Part shown: in pieces, positions 17,688-26,611 of the stretch | How positions within the stretch are numbered: the stretch's first letter is position 1 | Layout: each line of letters opens with the position of its first letter | NCBI GenBank assembly: GCA_017541325.1 | Contig: JAFXZI010000013.1 | Span: 1-53,175 of the forward strand | Length of the DNA: 53,175 nucleotides | Direction of reading: 5' to 3' | Origin: Bacilli bacterium | GTDB lineage: Bacteria; Bacillota_I; Bacilli_A; RF39; UBA660 | Notes under the pieces: model-generated | Told to the model about the DNA's origin: nothing | Database searches by the model: none | The model's input: the letters and a program-made list of their open reading frames with translations, nothing else | Translations under genes and position numbers: made by a program

Positions 17688-18317
17688 TTAATCTACTTCT
17701 GTTAAAGTTCTATAGAATGTTTTCTTCTCTAATTTATATTTAGCCTCATCTACTTGAGTTAAACTTAATATATTAGTTCCACTCTTTTTAGAATATTCTT
17801 CTAAAAATTCTTTTTCTATCATAAATCTATCTAATACCATATTTCCATTAATAGAATAATTATAGAAAGTCTCAGTTTGTACATCACTACCAGTTGCTTC
17901 TTTTTCACTCCATTTAGATACTTTATATATTTTATAATCTTCTACTTTATCATATCCATCTTCATTAAAGATTAGATAATTTCCACATTTAATAGTTATC
18001 TTTTTACGACTATTATCGTCAAATTTAATAACACTTTCATATTTATCACATTTCTCTTTTTTATTATATGGATTAGTTAATTCATCCATATAGTCAAGTT
18101 TAATAGCATCAGCTAAAAATACTCTAAAAGTAAATCTAACATCTTCATCATGTAAATGTGTTGCAGAAATAGAAAAATCTTTTGCAAGGTTTCTAAAATT
18201 CTTATTTGGTATAGAATCATTTCCTTTGAAAAATAAATTAAGTACTACTATTATTACTATTGCCATTATTAGTAATACTAGAACAAACTCTCTTAAACTA
18301 AAACCTTTATTATTCAT
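17688..18317 (-). CDS. Prepilin-like protein with type III/IV pilin N-terminus
   Basis: The 209-aa protein begins MNNKGFSLREFVLVLLIMAI, the classic prepilin peptidase site (G|FSLRE with Glu at +5) followed by a long hydrophobic helix. The rest is an extracytoplasmic domain with no recognised fold. An upstream in-frame ATG (18329) overlaps ezrA, but GGAG lies 7 bases before the ATG at 18317, so that start is chosen; ezrA stops one base upstream. No prepilin peptidase, assembly ATPase or other pilin is nearby, so it may be a minor pseudopilin or a regulator using the same anchor. A terminator follows. Confidence 0.75.
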   Translation of the reverse strand: MNNKGFSLREFVLVLLIMAIVIIVVLNLFFKGNDSIPNKNFRNLAKDFSISATHLHDEDVRFTFRVFLADAIKLDYMDELTNPYNKKEKCDKYESVIKFDDNSRKKITIKCGNYLIFNEDGYDKVEDYKIYKVSKWSEKEATGSDVQTETFYNYSINGNMVLDRFMIEKEFLEEYSKKSGTNILSLTQVDEAKYKLEKKTFYRTLTEVD

Positions 18318-18318
18318 T

Positions 18319-20031
18319 TTAAACTCCATATATTTTACCTACTTTTTCTTTTATACTAGGATCAACTGTCCCTATTCCATTTAAAATTGTTTCTATTGCT
18401 TTAGAATAATTACCTTTATAGAATAATTTTTCAGCATTAGATAACTCTCTATCTATTTTAGCATCTCCTGATCTATATTTGTTACAATATATAATCAAAT
18501 TTTCACATAAATTAGCATCCCTAATCATTTCATTAGTAGCATTATAAACTTTTAGTACTAGGTCCCTTGCAGTATCAACTCTAGTATTAAGTGTTGCAAT
18601 AGCGATAGGTTTATTTTCTAATTCTTTAATAATTTCTGCTATTGCTTCGTTAGCTTCATTTAATTGAACGAAGTATGTATCACTTACAATAGGTAGTTTA
18701 TAATCTCTCATATGAAGTTTACTCTTTGATAACATTTCTTGAATATCATTTAATTGTTCACGAGCACGCACTTCATCATTATACATATTACCAAGAGATT
18801 TTAATGATACATCTAAATCATCTTCTATATTCTTAAGATTTTCTGTATATTCAGTTAAATCATGATTAATTTTAGAATATGGAGTCTTACTACTAGATAG
18901 TTTTCGAATAGATTTATTATATTCTTTCTTTAAAGCTTGTAATCTAGAATTAACATCATCTATAACTTTAATATCATTATCTGTTAAATCATACATATTC
19001 TTAATATCATCTATTTGCTTATATATGTCTTTAACAACATTAACTGTCTTATTAAGTTTATTACTAAAGTTACCTATTTCATCTTCATATTCTTTACGAG
19101 CAATTTTTTCTTTTTCAAATTCACTAAATAAAGAATCTAAGTACTCAAGCATAGTTTTTAATTCAAACATACAATCTACTAAATTAAGTACTTTTATTCT
19201 ATCGTAGATTTCATTTACTTTCTTCAAAGATTCATCTACATTATATTCAATATTTAAATAATCTAATGGATACTCTTCTTTTTTCATACTTTCATATGTT
19301 TCTTTAATTTGTTCAATTCTTTTAGGTATTACTTTAGTAGCTAAAAGAATAAGATCCGGGCTCTCATCTATAACAATTGACATATGATCTACCATAGTAT
19401 CTACTGCTTTTACTATATGCATTACTTCAGAATAATCATTTACTTCCATCAAATCTTCAAAATCTTGAAAACGTTTCTCTATATTTTCAAATTGAAGTTC
19501 AATTATTCCTTCAATACCAGTATAATTTTCTTTATTAGTTTCAAATACTTGGTTAAGTTCACGATATTTTGCTTTAAGTTTAGTAATAATATCACGGTAC
19601 TTTTCTTCACTACCATTAATATCTTCTATTTCTTTTAAGATATGTCCTACTTTATTTTTGGTACGATATAAGAATAATTCTGCTTTAGAATATTCTGTCG
19701 CAAAACTTTTATAATCTTTTTTATCTATTAAAATATCTAAATCTACTATATTATCACTCATTTTAGATATATCTTCATTTTTAACACGATCAAAGACAAG
19801 GGACCATTCTTTATATTTTTCTTCCATTTTCTCGTTTTTTATAATTGGTTCTACTTTAGCAAGTTCTGCAACGATTGGTGCAGTTTCCAATGAATTTTTC
19901 TCTTTATCAAGATAAGAAACACAATCACGATATTTCTTTACTTTTCTTGTTTTTACAAATAAAAATAGAAGCACTAATACTACGATAGCCACTATTATAA
20001 ATGTAATAATTTTTAAAACCGCAATGTTCAT
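18319..20031 (-). CDS. ezrA: Septation ring formation regulator EzrA
   Basis: The 570-aa protein has one N-terminal transmembrane helix (about 7-25, IITFIIVAIVVLVLLFLFV). A long cytoplasmic alpha-helical region follows, with spectrin-like repeats rich in Glu/Lys/Asn. Length and architecture match EzrA, the FtsZ-ring regulator of Firmicutes that prevents extra Z-rings and links division to wall synthesis. The conserved family ending GNYSKAIETILNGIGTVDP is present. It is divergent from rpsD, as in Bacillus, which strengthens the call. AGAGGTG precedes the ATG. The prepilin-like gene follows with virtually no gap. Confidence 0.9.
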   Translation of the reverse strand: MNIAVLKIITFIIVAIVVLVLLFLFVKTRKVKKYRDCVSYLDKEKNSLETAPIVAELAKVEPIIKNEKMEEKYKEWSLVFDRVKNEDISKMSDNIVDLDILIDKKDYKSFATEYSKAELFLYRTKNKVGHILKEIEDINGSEEKYRDIITKLKAKYRELNQVFETNKENYTGIEGIIELQFENIEKRFQDFEDLMEVNDYSEVMHIVKAVDTMVDHMSIVIDESPDLILLATKVIPKRIEQIKETYESMKKEEYPLDYLNIEYNVDESLKKVNEIYDRIKVLNLVDCMFELKTMLEYLDSLFSEFEKEKIARKEYEDEIGNFSNKLNKTVNVVKDIYKQIDDIKNMYDLTDNDIKVIDDVNSRLQALKKEYNKSIRKLSSSKTPYSKINHDLTEYTENLKNIEDDLDVSLKSLGNMYNDEVRAREQLNDIQEMLSKSKLHMRDYKLPIVSDTYFVQLNEANEAIAEIIKELENKPIAIATLNTRVDTARDLVLKVYNATNEMIRDANLCENLIIYCNKYRSGDAKIDRELSNAEKLFYKGNYSKAIETILNGIGTVDPSIKEKVGKIYGV

Positions 20032-20088
20032 AGTAACACCTCTACTCTATAACAAATTATAACACTGGATGTCATCATTGTAAATAAT

Positions 20089-20117
20089 TTGACTTTTAGT
20101 AAATATTCAATTATAAT
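20089..20117 (+). promoter_or_regulatory. rpsD promoter
   Basis: TTGACT (20089-20094) and TATAAT (20112-20117) with a 17-base spacer. The predicted start is near 20124, leaving a leader of about 155 bases before rpsD. Confidence 0.8.
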
Positions 20118-20123
20118 TATAAA

Positions 20124-20278
20124 CGCATATTCAAATGAACAGCGTTATTTTCTATATATAATGTGTTTATTAAGTTTATTAGTAACCTAAGCTGTTCTGG
20201 TGAAAATATTAAAATAAACTCCCTATATATTAGAAATAATAGTCTTTTGTTTATGTAAATAAATAAAGGAGGAAAATT
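20124..20278 (+). promoter_or_regulatory. rpsD leader, candidate S4 autoregulatory RNA
   Basis: The untranslated leader is long for a single ribosomal gene. It starts with an AACGC/GCGTT hairpin at 20122-20146 and contains other short pairings. In Bacillus the rpsD leader folds so that free S4 represses its own synthesis; the position suggests the same here, but I cannot confirm the fold. No small open frame with a good ribosome site is seen. Confidence 0.5.
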
Positions 20279-20875
20279 ATGGCAAGATATACTGGACCTG
20301 CTTATAAGAAAGCAAGAAGAGTTGGTTTTTCAATTTCTGAAAATGGAAAAGATATAGCTAGACGTCCATACGGACCAGGACAACATGGTGCTGACCGTAA
20401 AGGAAAACAATCTGACTATGGTGTCCAATTAAAAGAAAAACAAAAATTAAGATTTCTTTATGGATTAAATGAAAAACAATTTAGAAAAACTTTCAATGAA
20501 GCTGGTAAATTAAAAGGTATTCACGGTGAAAACTTCATGAAATTACTTGAGTCAAGATTAGATAACTTAGTTTATCGTATTGGATTCGCATCAACTAGAA
20601 GAGCTGCTAGACAATTAGTTAACCATGGTCATATTCTTGTAAATGGTAAAAAAGTAGATATTCCATCTTACAGAGTTAAACCAGGAGATACTATTAGTTT
20701 AAAACATCCTGAATTAGTTGTTGTTAAAGAATCTCTTGAAAAAGTAGTTAATAGAGTTGAATATGTTACATTTGATGCTAACAAAATGGAAGCTGTATAT
20801 GTAAGATATCCAGAAAGAAGCGAATTAACTTCTGAAATTAATGAATCACTTATCGTTGAATTCTATAACAGATAA
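20279..20875 (+). CDS. rpsD: 30S ribosomal protein S4
   Basis: S4 is a primary 16S rRNA-binding protein that nucleates small-subunit assembly. The 198-aa protein has the S4 N-terminal domain ([33 protein letters not shown]) without zinc cysteines. The S4 RNA-binding domain is at about 90-150 ([40 protein letters not shown]). AAAGGAGG precedes the ATG. Its codon use is visibly less AT-extreme than nearby genes, as expected for high expression. It is monocistronic, with its own promoter and terminator. Confidence 0.99.
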   Translation: MARYTGPAYKKARRVGFSISENGKDIARRPYGPGQHGADRKGKQSDYGVQLKEKQKLRFLYGLNEKQFRKTFNEAGKLKGIHGENFMKLLESRLDNLVYRIGFASTRRAARQLVNHGHILVNGKKVDIPSYRVKPGDTISLKHPELVVVKESLEKVVNRVEYVTFDANKMEAVYVRYPERSELTSEINESLIVEFYNR

Positions 20876-20881
20876 AAATAA

Positions 20882-20907
20882 AAAGACCAATTATTGGTCT
20901 TTTTTTG
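20882..20907 (+). terminator. rpsD terminator
   Basis: Perfect AAAGACCAAT/ATTGGTCTTT stem with one loop base and a T run after the rpsD stop. Confidence 0.85.
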
Positions 20908-20911
20908 TGTA

Positions 20912-20940
20912 TAAAAAAAGAAATTAGTCAGCTAATTTCT
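20912..20940 (-). terminator. Terminator of the ytxH-type gene
   Basis: AGAAATTA/TAATTTCT stem and T7 tail on the minus strand overlapping the end of the YtxH-like gene. Confidence 0.75.
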
Positions 20941-21325
20941 TTTCAATACTTTTTACTACGTTTAAAGCTTTTTTCTTAACTTCAGTTGCAGCTTTTTCTA
21001 CAGCTGGAGTTCCTTTTTCTTTAGCAGTTGCTACAAGTTCAGAAGCTTTTTCTTTAATTTGCTCTGCTTTAGCTAATGCTTTTTCTTTAACTTTTTCTTT
21101 ATCTAAATCTTGAAGTTCTGCTTTTAAGTTTTCAATTTTTTCTTCTAGATCAGCTCTTACTTCTTCTTTATCAAGATTTCTAACTTTTTCAACTAACTCA
21201 TCTAGTTTTTCTTTAAGTTCAGCTCTTGTTTCTTTACCACTCTTTGGAGCAAGTAATACTCCTGCAGCTGCACCTATTCCTGCACCTAAAACAAATTTTC
21301 CAAGACCTCTTCTCTTCTTACTCAT
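20924..21325 (-). CDS. YtxH-like general stress envelope protein
   Basis: The 133-aa protein begins MSKKRRGLGKFVLGAGIGAA and contains the YtxH hallmark GVLLAPKSGKETRAELKEK. A long Lys/Glu/Ala-rich helical tail of about 90 residues follows. YtxH-family proteins are small, membrane-associated and stress-induced in Bacillus, with unknown molecular function. The frame is open to an ATG at 21343, but AGGAGG sits 9 bases before the ATG at 21325, so the shorter form is preferred. The start overlaps the stop of the DUF948-like gene (ATGAGTAA), which implies translational coupling, like ytxG-ytxH. Confidence 0.88.
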   Translation of the reverse strand: MSKKRRGLGKFVLGAGIGAAAGVLLAPKSGKETRAELKEKLDELVEKVRNLDKEEVRADLEEKIENLKAELQDLDKEKVKEKALAKAEQIKEKASELVATAKEKGTPAVEKAATEVKKKALNVVKSIEKKLAD

Positions 21326-21614
21326 CTTCAAAATCCTCCTCATATTTATTTTTCTTTCTATTAAACAACCTCTTGATTGTTCCTAGAGCACCTTCTACAA
21401 ATTTATCAGTAACTACTGATAGGCTATCTCCAACATTTTCTACTGTTTCAAATAGTCCATCTAATGATTTAGATTTCTTCTCTAAATCATCAAGTATGTT
21501 ATTTGTATTATCAATAGTTTCAATTAGTTTTAGTCCTATAATTATAAATATTACTAATAATACTGCTAATAAAACAAATATTATAACTGTTAATAATTGT
21601 AACAATACTTCCAT
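21318..21614 (-). CDS. DUF948/YtxG-like membrane protein
   Basis: The 98-aa protein has one N-terminal transmembrane helix (about 5-28), then a helical region LIETIDNTNNILDDLEKKS and a basic/acidic tail (RLFNRKKNKYEEDFEDE). Its size and layout match DUF948 proteins such as Bacillus YtxG, normally encoded directly before YtxH as here. AAGGAG precedes the ATG. Function is unknown; the family is linked to envelope and stress roles. Confidence 0.75.
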   Translation of the reverse strand: MEVLLQLLTVIIFVLLAVLLVIFIIIGLKLIETIDNTNNILDDLEKKSKSLDGLFETVENVGDSLSVVTDKFVEGALGTIKRLFNRKKNKYEEDFEDE

Positions 21615-21620
21615 ACCCTA

Positions 21621-22610
21621 TTACTCCTTATCTTCATACATAGAATCTACTAAATCAAATAGATTACTTTCTAATTCTTCTGTATCTTCATGTTTATCTT
21701 CTTTTGATTCACTATCAATTACTTCTACATTTTCTTCTACCGGTTCAGGACTGCTTCTTCTTTTAGTTGTTTTAGTACTGTTGTCCTTATAATCTACATT
21801 ATATTCAAGACCAAGTTCGTTGTAATATTCATCTGCATCTCCAATTGTTACTTTTTCTACTTCAGGAGATGTATTTGTATTTAAATCATATACTGTATCT
21901 TCGGTAACTTCAGTAGTAGGTTCTTCTTTTACTACTTCTTCCATTGAATTAGAAATATCTATACTTAAATCTCCATATGCTTTTTCTCTAATTGTATCTA
22001 AATCTAATTTCTTATTAGATGGAGTTGATAGTCTAATTTCTCTTTTACTAACTACATCTTCTTTTTTATAGTTCTTATCTAAGATACCATATACTGGTGA
22101 AATAACTGGTGTTGGAGTAAATTTTTTCTTTTCTTGTCTACCTTCATATAATCCGTGTGGTTCTTCTTTACTCTTTCCATATACTTCTTCGTATTTAGGT
22201 TGTTCTTCTTCAACTATAACTTCTTTCTCAACAACTACAGTATGTTCTTCTACAGGAACTTCTTTCTCCTCTTCTACTGCTTCATATTTTCTTTCTTTTT
22301 CACGACGAGAAACAGGTGCCATTTCAACATATTCACGAGTTTTTTCATCTACTTTAAAGTCATCTTCATCAAAATCCATAGATATTCTTTTTTCTCGTTC
22401 TTGTTCTTCTTCTAATTTCTTACTAACGTCTTCTTCTACTAAATCAAAGATATCATCTTCTACTTTTTTTTCAACAGATCTTGATTCAGCTTTAGGAAGT
22501 TCAATTTTTTTTGCTACTGGTTTTTCTTTCTTTTCTTTTGGTTCGCTTACTTCTTCTTCTACTTCAACTTCTTCAAAGAAAATATTTTTAACTTTGTTTA
22601 ATAATCCCAT
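21621..22610 (-). CDS. Acidic low-complexity cytoplasmic protein with FtsY-like N-terminus
   Basis: The 329-aa protein is dominated by Glu, Lys, Val, Asp and Ser (EEVEVEEEVSEPKEKKEKP, VEEEKEVPVEEHTVVVEKE), with no transmembrane helix or catalytic motif. It is probably largely disordered. Its first eleven residues, MGLLNKVKNIF, closely match the FtsY start in this window, MGLFNKIKNMF, which is a membrane-binding amphipathic helix in FtsY. It lies 6 bases upstream of the DUF948-like gene and 13 bases downstream of the lipoprotein gene, so an envelope-associated scaffold role is plausible. Not recognised further. AGAGGTG lies upstream of the ATG. Confidence 0.7.
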   Translation of the reverse strand: MGLLNKVKNIFFEEVEVEEEVSEPKEKKEKPVAKKIELPKAESRSVEKKVEDDIFDLVEEDVSKKLEEEQEREKRISMDFDEDDFKVDEKTREYVEMAPVSRREKERKYEAVEEEKEVPVEEHTVVVEKEVIVEEEQPKYEEVYGKSKEEPHGLYEGRQEKKKFTPTPVISPVYGILDKNYKKEDVVSKREIRLSTPSNKKLDLDTIREKAYGDLSIDISNSMEEVVKEEPTTEVTEDTVYDLNTNTSPEVEKVTIGDADEYYNELGLEYNVDYKDNSTKTTKRRSSPEPVEENVEVIDSESKEDKHEDTEELESNLFDLVDSMYEDKE

Positions 22611-22623
22611 AAATACACCTCTT

Positions 22624-23292
22624 TTATGAATTAAAATCTGATACTTCTATTTGAATATTCTCATCATCTATTAATTCCTTAGTTGTTTTAACTTCTTTTC
22701 CTGTAGCTGTTTCTAGATAATCTTCTGAATTTCCTTCAGATTTAAATAATTTAAATTCCTCTTCTTCATAAGAAATTTGGTTTTCTCCTATCATGCTTTC
22801 AATTACCTTGTCATTATATTTAAAACTATTTAAGATAACACACATTTTTCTAATTGTTCTACTTAAATCTTTCTCTTTTACATATGTTTCTATTTTAGCA
22901 TAATTATATTCCATTTCTACAAAGAATTGGTCATCTTCTTTAGTAATATTTATATATCCACTTTTATCATCTTTAACTAATAATCTTGAATAATATAATT
23001 TATCATTAATTTCATAATCACGTTTAACCTTATTATAATATGCAATTAAGTCAACATACATATACATCCTATTATTATGATAAGATAAAACATAATTTTG
23101 TTTGTTCTTTTTAATTAAACTAACTTCTCTAGGTAAATAAAACTTATATCCAGAGAAATTCTTATTACTAAGACTTGTTTCATATACTAAAACATCATTA
23201 ATCAAATCATCATAGTCTTTATCTTTAATTTGATTAATACTACATCCTGTTATAAGAAAAACTAAAGTAAGTAGAATTAATATTTTCTTCAT
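22624..23292 (-). CDS. Lipoprotein, unknown function
   Basis: The 222-aa protein has a short basic start, a hydrophobic signal and the lipobox LITGC (Cys17), so it should be a lipid-anchored protein outside the membrane. The mature part is rich in Lys/Asp/Tyr with no recognised domain. It contains YKFYLPREVSLIKKNKQNYVLSYHNN and an acidic end. Between trmB and the acidic protein gene, it appears to belong to the run trmB-lipoprotein-acidic protein-DUF948-YtxH. TAGGTG precedes the ATG. Confidence 0.8.
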   Translation of the reverse strand: MKKILILLTLVFLITGCSINQIKDKDYDDLINDVLVYETSLSNKNFSGYKFYLPREVSLIKKNKQNYVLSYHNNRMYMYVDLIAYYNKVKRDYEINDKLYYSRLLVKDDKSGYINITKEDDQFFVEMEYNYAKIETYVKEKDLSRTIRKMCVILNSFKYNDKVIESMIGENQISYEEEEFKLFKSEGNSEDYLETATGKEVKTTKELIDDENIQIEVSDFNS

Positions 23293-23326
23293 AAATTCAC
23301 CTACTCATTATAATTATAGCATAGTT

Positions 23327-23956
23327 TTATTTTTTTGTGGCAATTAGATAATAAATATTATTACCTTTGCTTGTAAATTTTTTCTCATATTCAGTCATAA
23401 TAATATTTTCTTTACCAGAATTGTGTAAATCAAAACTAATATCCTCAATAATATAGCCATATGTTGATAAAGATATTATTGAGTATTCAAATAAACTTTG
23501 ATTGTCTGTTTTTTGAATTATTTCTTTTTTATTTTTAAAAATACTATCATATTTATTTAAAAATATATGGCTAGTTAATCTTCTATCAGCATGTCTTTTC
23601 TTTGGCCACGGATCAGAAAAATTAAGATAGATTCTATCTATTTCCTTATTAAATGCCTTATCTATATCTAACGCATCCATTCTAACAAGAATAAGATTTT
23701 TTAAATCAGCTGGTACTTTTTCACAAGCACGGGCAATTACACTATCAAACTTTTCTATACCTATGAAATTTATATCAGGATTTTTTATAGCATTCTCTAT
23801 TATAAAATCTCCTTTTCCCATACCAATTTCTATATATATTGGATTAGAATTATTAAATAGTTCTTTCCATTTACCTAAATAATCACTACTATTTCTAATT
23901 AAAAAAGGACTATTATTTAATATTTCTTCTTTGTTTTTTACATTTCTAAGACGCAT
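23327..23956 (-). CDS. trmB: tRNA (guanine46-N7)-methyltransferase
   Basis: TrmB uses S-adenosylmethionine to methylate G46 in the tRNA variable loop. The protein starts MRLRNVKNKEEI, the usual family start, and has the SAM site YIEIGMGKGDF. Family motifs VRMDA, LNFSDPWPKKRHADRRLT and FTSKGNNIYYL are present. An in-frame GTG at 23965 is possible, but AGGTGA lies about 6 bases before the ATG at 23956, giving 209 aa, a normal length. Confidence 0.96.
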   Translation of the reverse strand: MRLRNVKNKEEILNNSPFLIRNSSDYLGKWKELFNNSNPIYIEIGMGKGDFIIENAIKNPDINFIGIEKFDSVIARACEKVPADLKNLILVRMDALDIDKAFNKEIDRIYLNFSDPWPKKRHADRRLTSHIFLNKYDSIFKNKKEIIQKTDNQSLFEYSIISLSTYGYIIEDISFDLHNSGKENIIMTEYEKKFTSKGNNIYYLIATKK

Positions 23957-24020
23957 CTTCTTCACCTATTATTATTCTATCAATTATCATAATAAAATCA
24001 AGGTTTTTACCCATTTCTAA

Positions 24021-24060
24021 GGTTTGCATTTATTATTTAGTTAAGGTATACTTTTAATAG
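24021..24060 (+). promoter_or_regulatory. Likely promoter of the femABX pair
   Basis: A TTTGCA and TATACT pair about 18 bases apart lies just upstream of the first FemABX gene, whose start is preceded by AGGAAG. Moderate match only. Confidence 0.45.
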
Positions 24061-24075
24061 TTAGGAAGTGTATTT

Positions 24076-25365
24076 ATGAAGTTTGTAACAGATATAGATA
24101 AGAAGAAATATGACACTTTTGTAAAAAAACATGAAAAAGCTCACTTTTTACAAAGTTATGCTTGGGGAGAGTTCTCATATAAAGCAAGAAATCTAATACC
24201 TCATTATGTAGGTATAGTTGATGATAAAGATAAATTATTATGTGTTACTTTACTATTACAAAAAAAATTACCACTAGGTTATTCATATTTTTATGCACCA
24301 AGAGGATATGTAATAGATTTTTGGGATAATAATCTATTAAAGAAATTTACTGAAGAAATAGTTAAATATACTAAAAAAAGAAAAGGTATATTTATTAAGA
24401 TAGATCCAGATATTATTTGGAAAGAATACAATTATAAAGACGAAGAAGTAGAATTAAAAAAGAATCCTAAAGAAGTATTTAATGCTTTAAAAGAATTAGG
24501 TTATAAGCATTTAGGTTTTACCAAAAACTTTGAAACTATGCAACCAAGATACAGTTTTAGAATAGATTTAAATCAATCTATGGAAGAAATAGAATCTAAA
24601 TTTAATAAAACCAATCAACAAAGAATTAGAAAAGGTAGAGAATTAGGTGCGATTATTCGTAAGGGAGATATTAATGATATAGATGAATTTAATCATTTAA
24701 TGGAACTTACTGAGTCAAGAAAAGATTTTCTATCTCATGATTTAGAATATTATCGTACTTTATATGATATATATACTAGAGATAATGATATTGCCCTATA
24801 TATGGGAAGTATAAATTGTGAAAAAGTAATTGATAATTATAAATCTGAAAAGGAAAATATCTTACCTGAAATAGAAAGACTAAAAAATACAGAAAATTTA
24901 AGTAAAAGTAATAAGACTAAATTAAAAGAATTAGAACAAAGAAATGAAAAATTAAATGAATATATAAATGAATATGAAAAAGCTAAAGATGAATTTGGAA
25001 GTACTATTACACTAGCCAGTCAATTTGTAATAATATACGCTGATAAAGCATGGGTTTTATATGCAGGAAATCATAATGTTCTTACTGATTCTTGTGTAAA
25101 TTACACTACTTATTATGAACAAATGAAATACTGTAAGGAAAACGGTGTTAAGATGTATGATCAATTTGGTACGATTGGGGATATAAATAGTAATAATCCT
25201 AGATATGGTCTTCATATATTTAAAAAGAAATTTGGTGGAGACTATGTTGAATTTATGGGAGAATTTGATTTAGTTACAAACAAGTTTATGTATTTTATAT
25301 TTACTAAACTAGTACCAATATATCGTAAGTTAGTAAGATCTATTACAAAATTAAAAAGGAGATAA
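24076..25365 (+). CDS. FemABX-family peptidoglycan bridge aminoacyltransferase (copy 1)
   Basis: FemABX enzymes transfer amino acids from aminoacyl-tRNA to the stem peptide of lipid II to build the interpeptide bridge. The 429-aa protein has two GNAT-like subdomains (FLQSYAWGEFSYKARN, YFYAPRGYVIDFW; KMYDQFGTIGDINSNNPRYG, FKKKFGGDYVEFMGEFD). An inserted antiparallel coiled coil lies at about 250-308, as in staphylococcal FemA and FemX. Length is typical. It is the first of two tandem copies on this strand, separated by one base from the next. The transferred amino acid cannot be read from sequence. Confidence 0.93.
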   Translation: MKFVTDIDKKKYDTFVKKHEKAHFLQSYAWGEFSYKARNLIPHYVGIVDDKDKLLCVTLLLQKKLPLGYSYFYAPRGYVIDFWDNNLLKKFTEEIVKYTKKRKGIFIKIDPDIIWKEYNYKDEEVELKKNPKEVFNALKELGYKHLGFTKNFETMQPRYSFRIDLNQSMEEIESKFNKTNQQRIRKGRELGAIIRKGDINDIDEFNHLMELTESRKDFLSHDLEYYRTLYDIYTRDNDIALYMGSINCEKVIDNYKSEKENILPEIERLKNTENLSKSNKTKLKELEQRNEKLNEYINEYEKAKDEFGSTITLASQFVIIYADKAWVLYAGNHNVLTDSCVNYTTYYEQMKYCKENGVKMYDQFGTIGDINSNNPRYGLHIFKKKFGGDYVEFMGEFDLVTNKFMYFIFTKLVPIYRKLVRSITKLKRR

Positions 25366-25366
25366 T

Positions 25367-26611
25367 ATGGAAATAACTACTTTAACTAGTAAAGAATTTG
25401 AATCATTTGCTAAAAAAAATAAATATGTAACTTTTTATCAAAAAGAATCTTGGGGAAAGTTGAAAGAAAAGAATGGATGGAAATACGAACTTCTTGGTAT
25501 GAAAGATAAAGACAAAGTAGTTGCCGCTACTCTTCTTTTAGAAAAAGATATGCCTCTAGGTTTAAAAATGTTTTATGCACCACGTGGATTCCTAATAGAT
25601 TTTCTAGACACTAAACTATTAGATAATTTTGTTAAAGCTATTAAGAAATATTTAAAAGATAAAGGTGCTGCTTTTTTGAAAATTGATCCATATGTTGTTC
25701 ATCTAGAAAGAGATGTAAATGGTGATGTTGTTGAAGGTGGTACTGATAATACTCCTTTAGTTGATCATCTAAAAGAACTTGGTTTTATTCATCATGGATT
25801 TAATATAGATTCAAGTAAAGAATTACAACCTCGTTGGATGTTTACTTTAGATTTAAAAGATAGATCTGTAGATGACTTAATGATGAATATGATTAAACCT
25901 ACTAGAAAAAATGTTAAACAAACTATAAAATTAGGTCTAACTATGGAGTTCATTGGTGAAGAAGGTCTTACTGAGTTTAAAAAGATTACTGATCATACTG
26001 GAGATAGACGTGGTTTTATTGATAGACCATTATCATATTATCAAGAAATGTTTAAATATTTAGGTGATGATATTAAAATACTTTTATGTTACTTAGAACC
26101 AGATAAATCAATAGGATTATTCCAAAAAGAAATAGATACTATTAATGGTTTTTCTGATATAACTGATAAAAGGAAAGAAGAAATTGCATCATACGAAAAG
26201 AAAATTAATGAATTAAAAGAAGTAAAAGAAAAACATGGAGATAAAATACCACTAGCTGGATCTATGTTTATATCATGTGAAAAAGAACTACTAAATTTAT
26301 TTGGTGGTGGATATGATGAGTTTATGAGATACGATGCCATGTATGGAATTCAATGGGAAGCAATTAAATATGCTAAAGAAAATGGATATGAATTATATAA
26401 CTTCTATGGTATAGAAGGTAATTTTAAAAAAGAGAATAATCCTATGTATGGAGTATATGAATTCAAAAAAGGATTCGGTGGTAAAGTAGTTGAACTAATT
26501 GGAGAATTTGATCTACCTATTAGTAAATCTAAATATAACTTATATAAAGCAGCTTTTGGTACTTATAAAAAAGCTAAAAATTTGAAAAGTAAAATTAGGA
26601 GTAAAAAATAA
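25367..26611 (+). CDS. FemABX-family peptidoglycan bridge aminoacyltransferase (copy 2)
   Basis: This 414-aa enzyme has the same layout as its neighbour: MFYAPRGFLIDFLD in the first subdomain, LVDHLKELGFIHHGF and KPTRKNVKQTIKLG. A charged coiled coil lies at about 245-292, and it ends FYGIEGNFKKENNPMYGVYEF then FKKGFGGKVVELIGEFDLP. The clear divergence from copy 1 suggests it adds a different bridge residue, as FemX, FemA and FemB do in Staphylococcus (inference). AAGGAG precedes the ATG, and its stop overlaps the next start by one base. Confidence 0.93.
   Translation: MEITTLTSKEFESFAKKNKYVTFYQKESWGKLKEKNGWKYELLGMKDKDKVVAATLLLEKDMPLGLKMFYAPRGFLIDFLDTKLLDNFVKAIKKYLKDKGAAFLKIDPYVVHLERDVNGDVVEGGTDNTPLVDHLKELGFIHHGFNIDSSKELQPRWMFTLDLKDRSVDDLMMNMIKPTRKNVKQTIKLGLTMEFIGEEGLTEFKKITDHTGDRRGFIDRPLSYYQEMFKYLGDDIKILLCYLEPDKSIGLFQKEIDTINGFSDITDKRKEEIASYEKKINELKEVKEKHGDKIPLAGSMFISCEKELLNLFGGGYDEFMRYDAMYGIQWEAIKYAKENGYELYNFYGIEGNFKKENNPMYGVYEFKKGFGGKVVELIGEFDLPISKSKYNLYKAAFGTYKKAKNLKSKIRSKK

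Noticed and set aside
21226-21792. A 188-aa Ser/Leu-rich open frame on the plus strand
   Set aside because: It lies antisense to the YtxH, DUF948 and acidic-protein genes; its Ser/Leu richness is the mirror of Lys/Glu-rich codons, and it has no ribosome site or domain.
22155-22415. Phe-rich plus-strand frame resembling a membrane protein
   Set aside because: It is antisense to Glu/Lys-rich codons of the acidic protein (GAA/AAA read as TTC/TTT); the hydrophobicity is an artefact.
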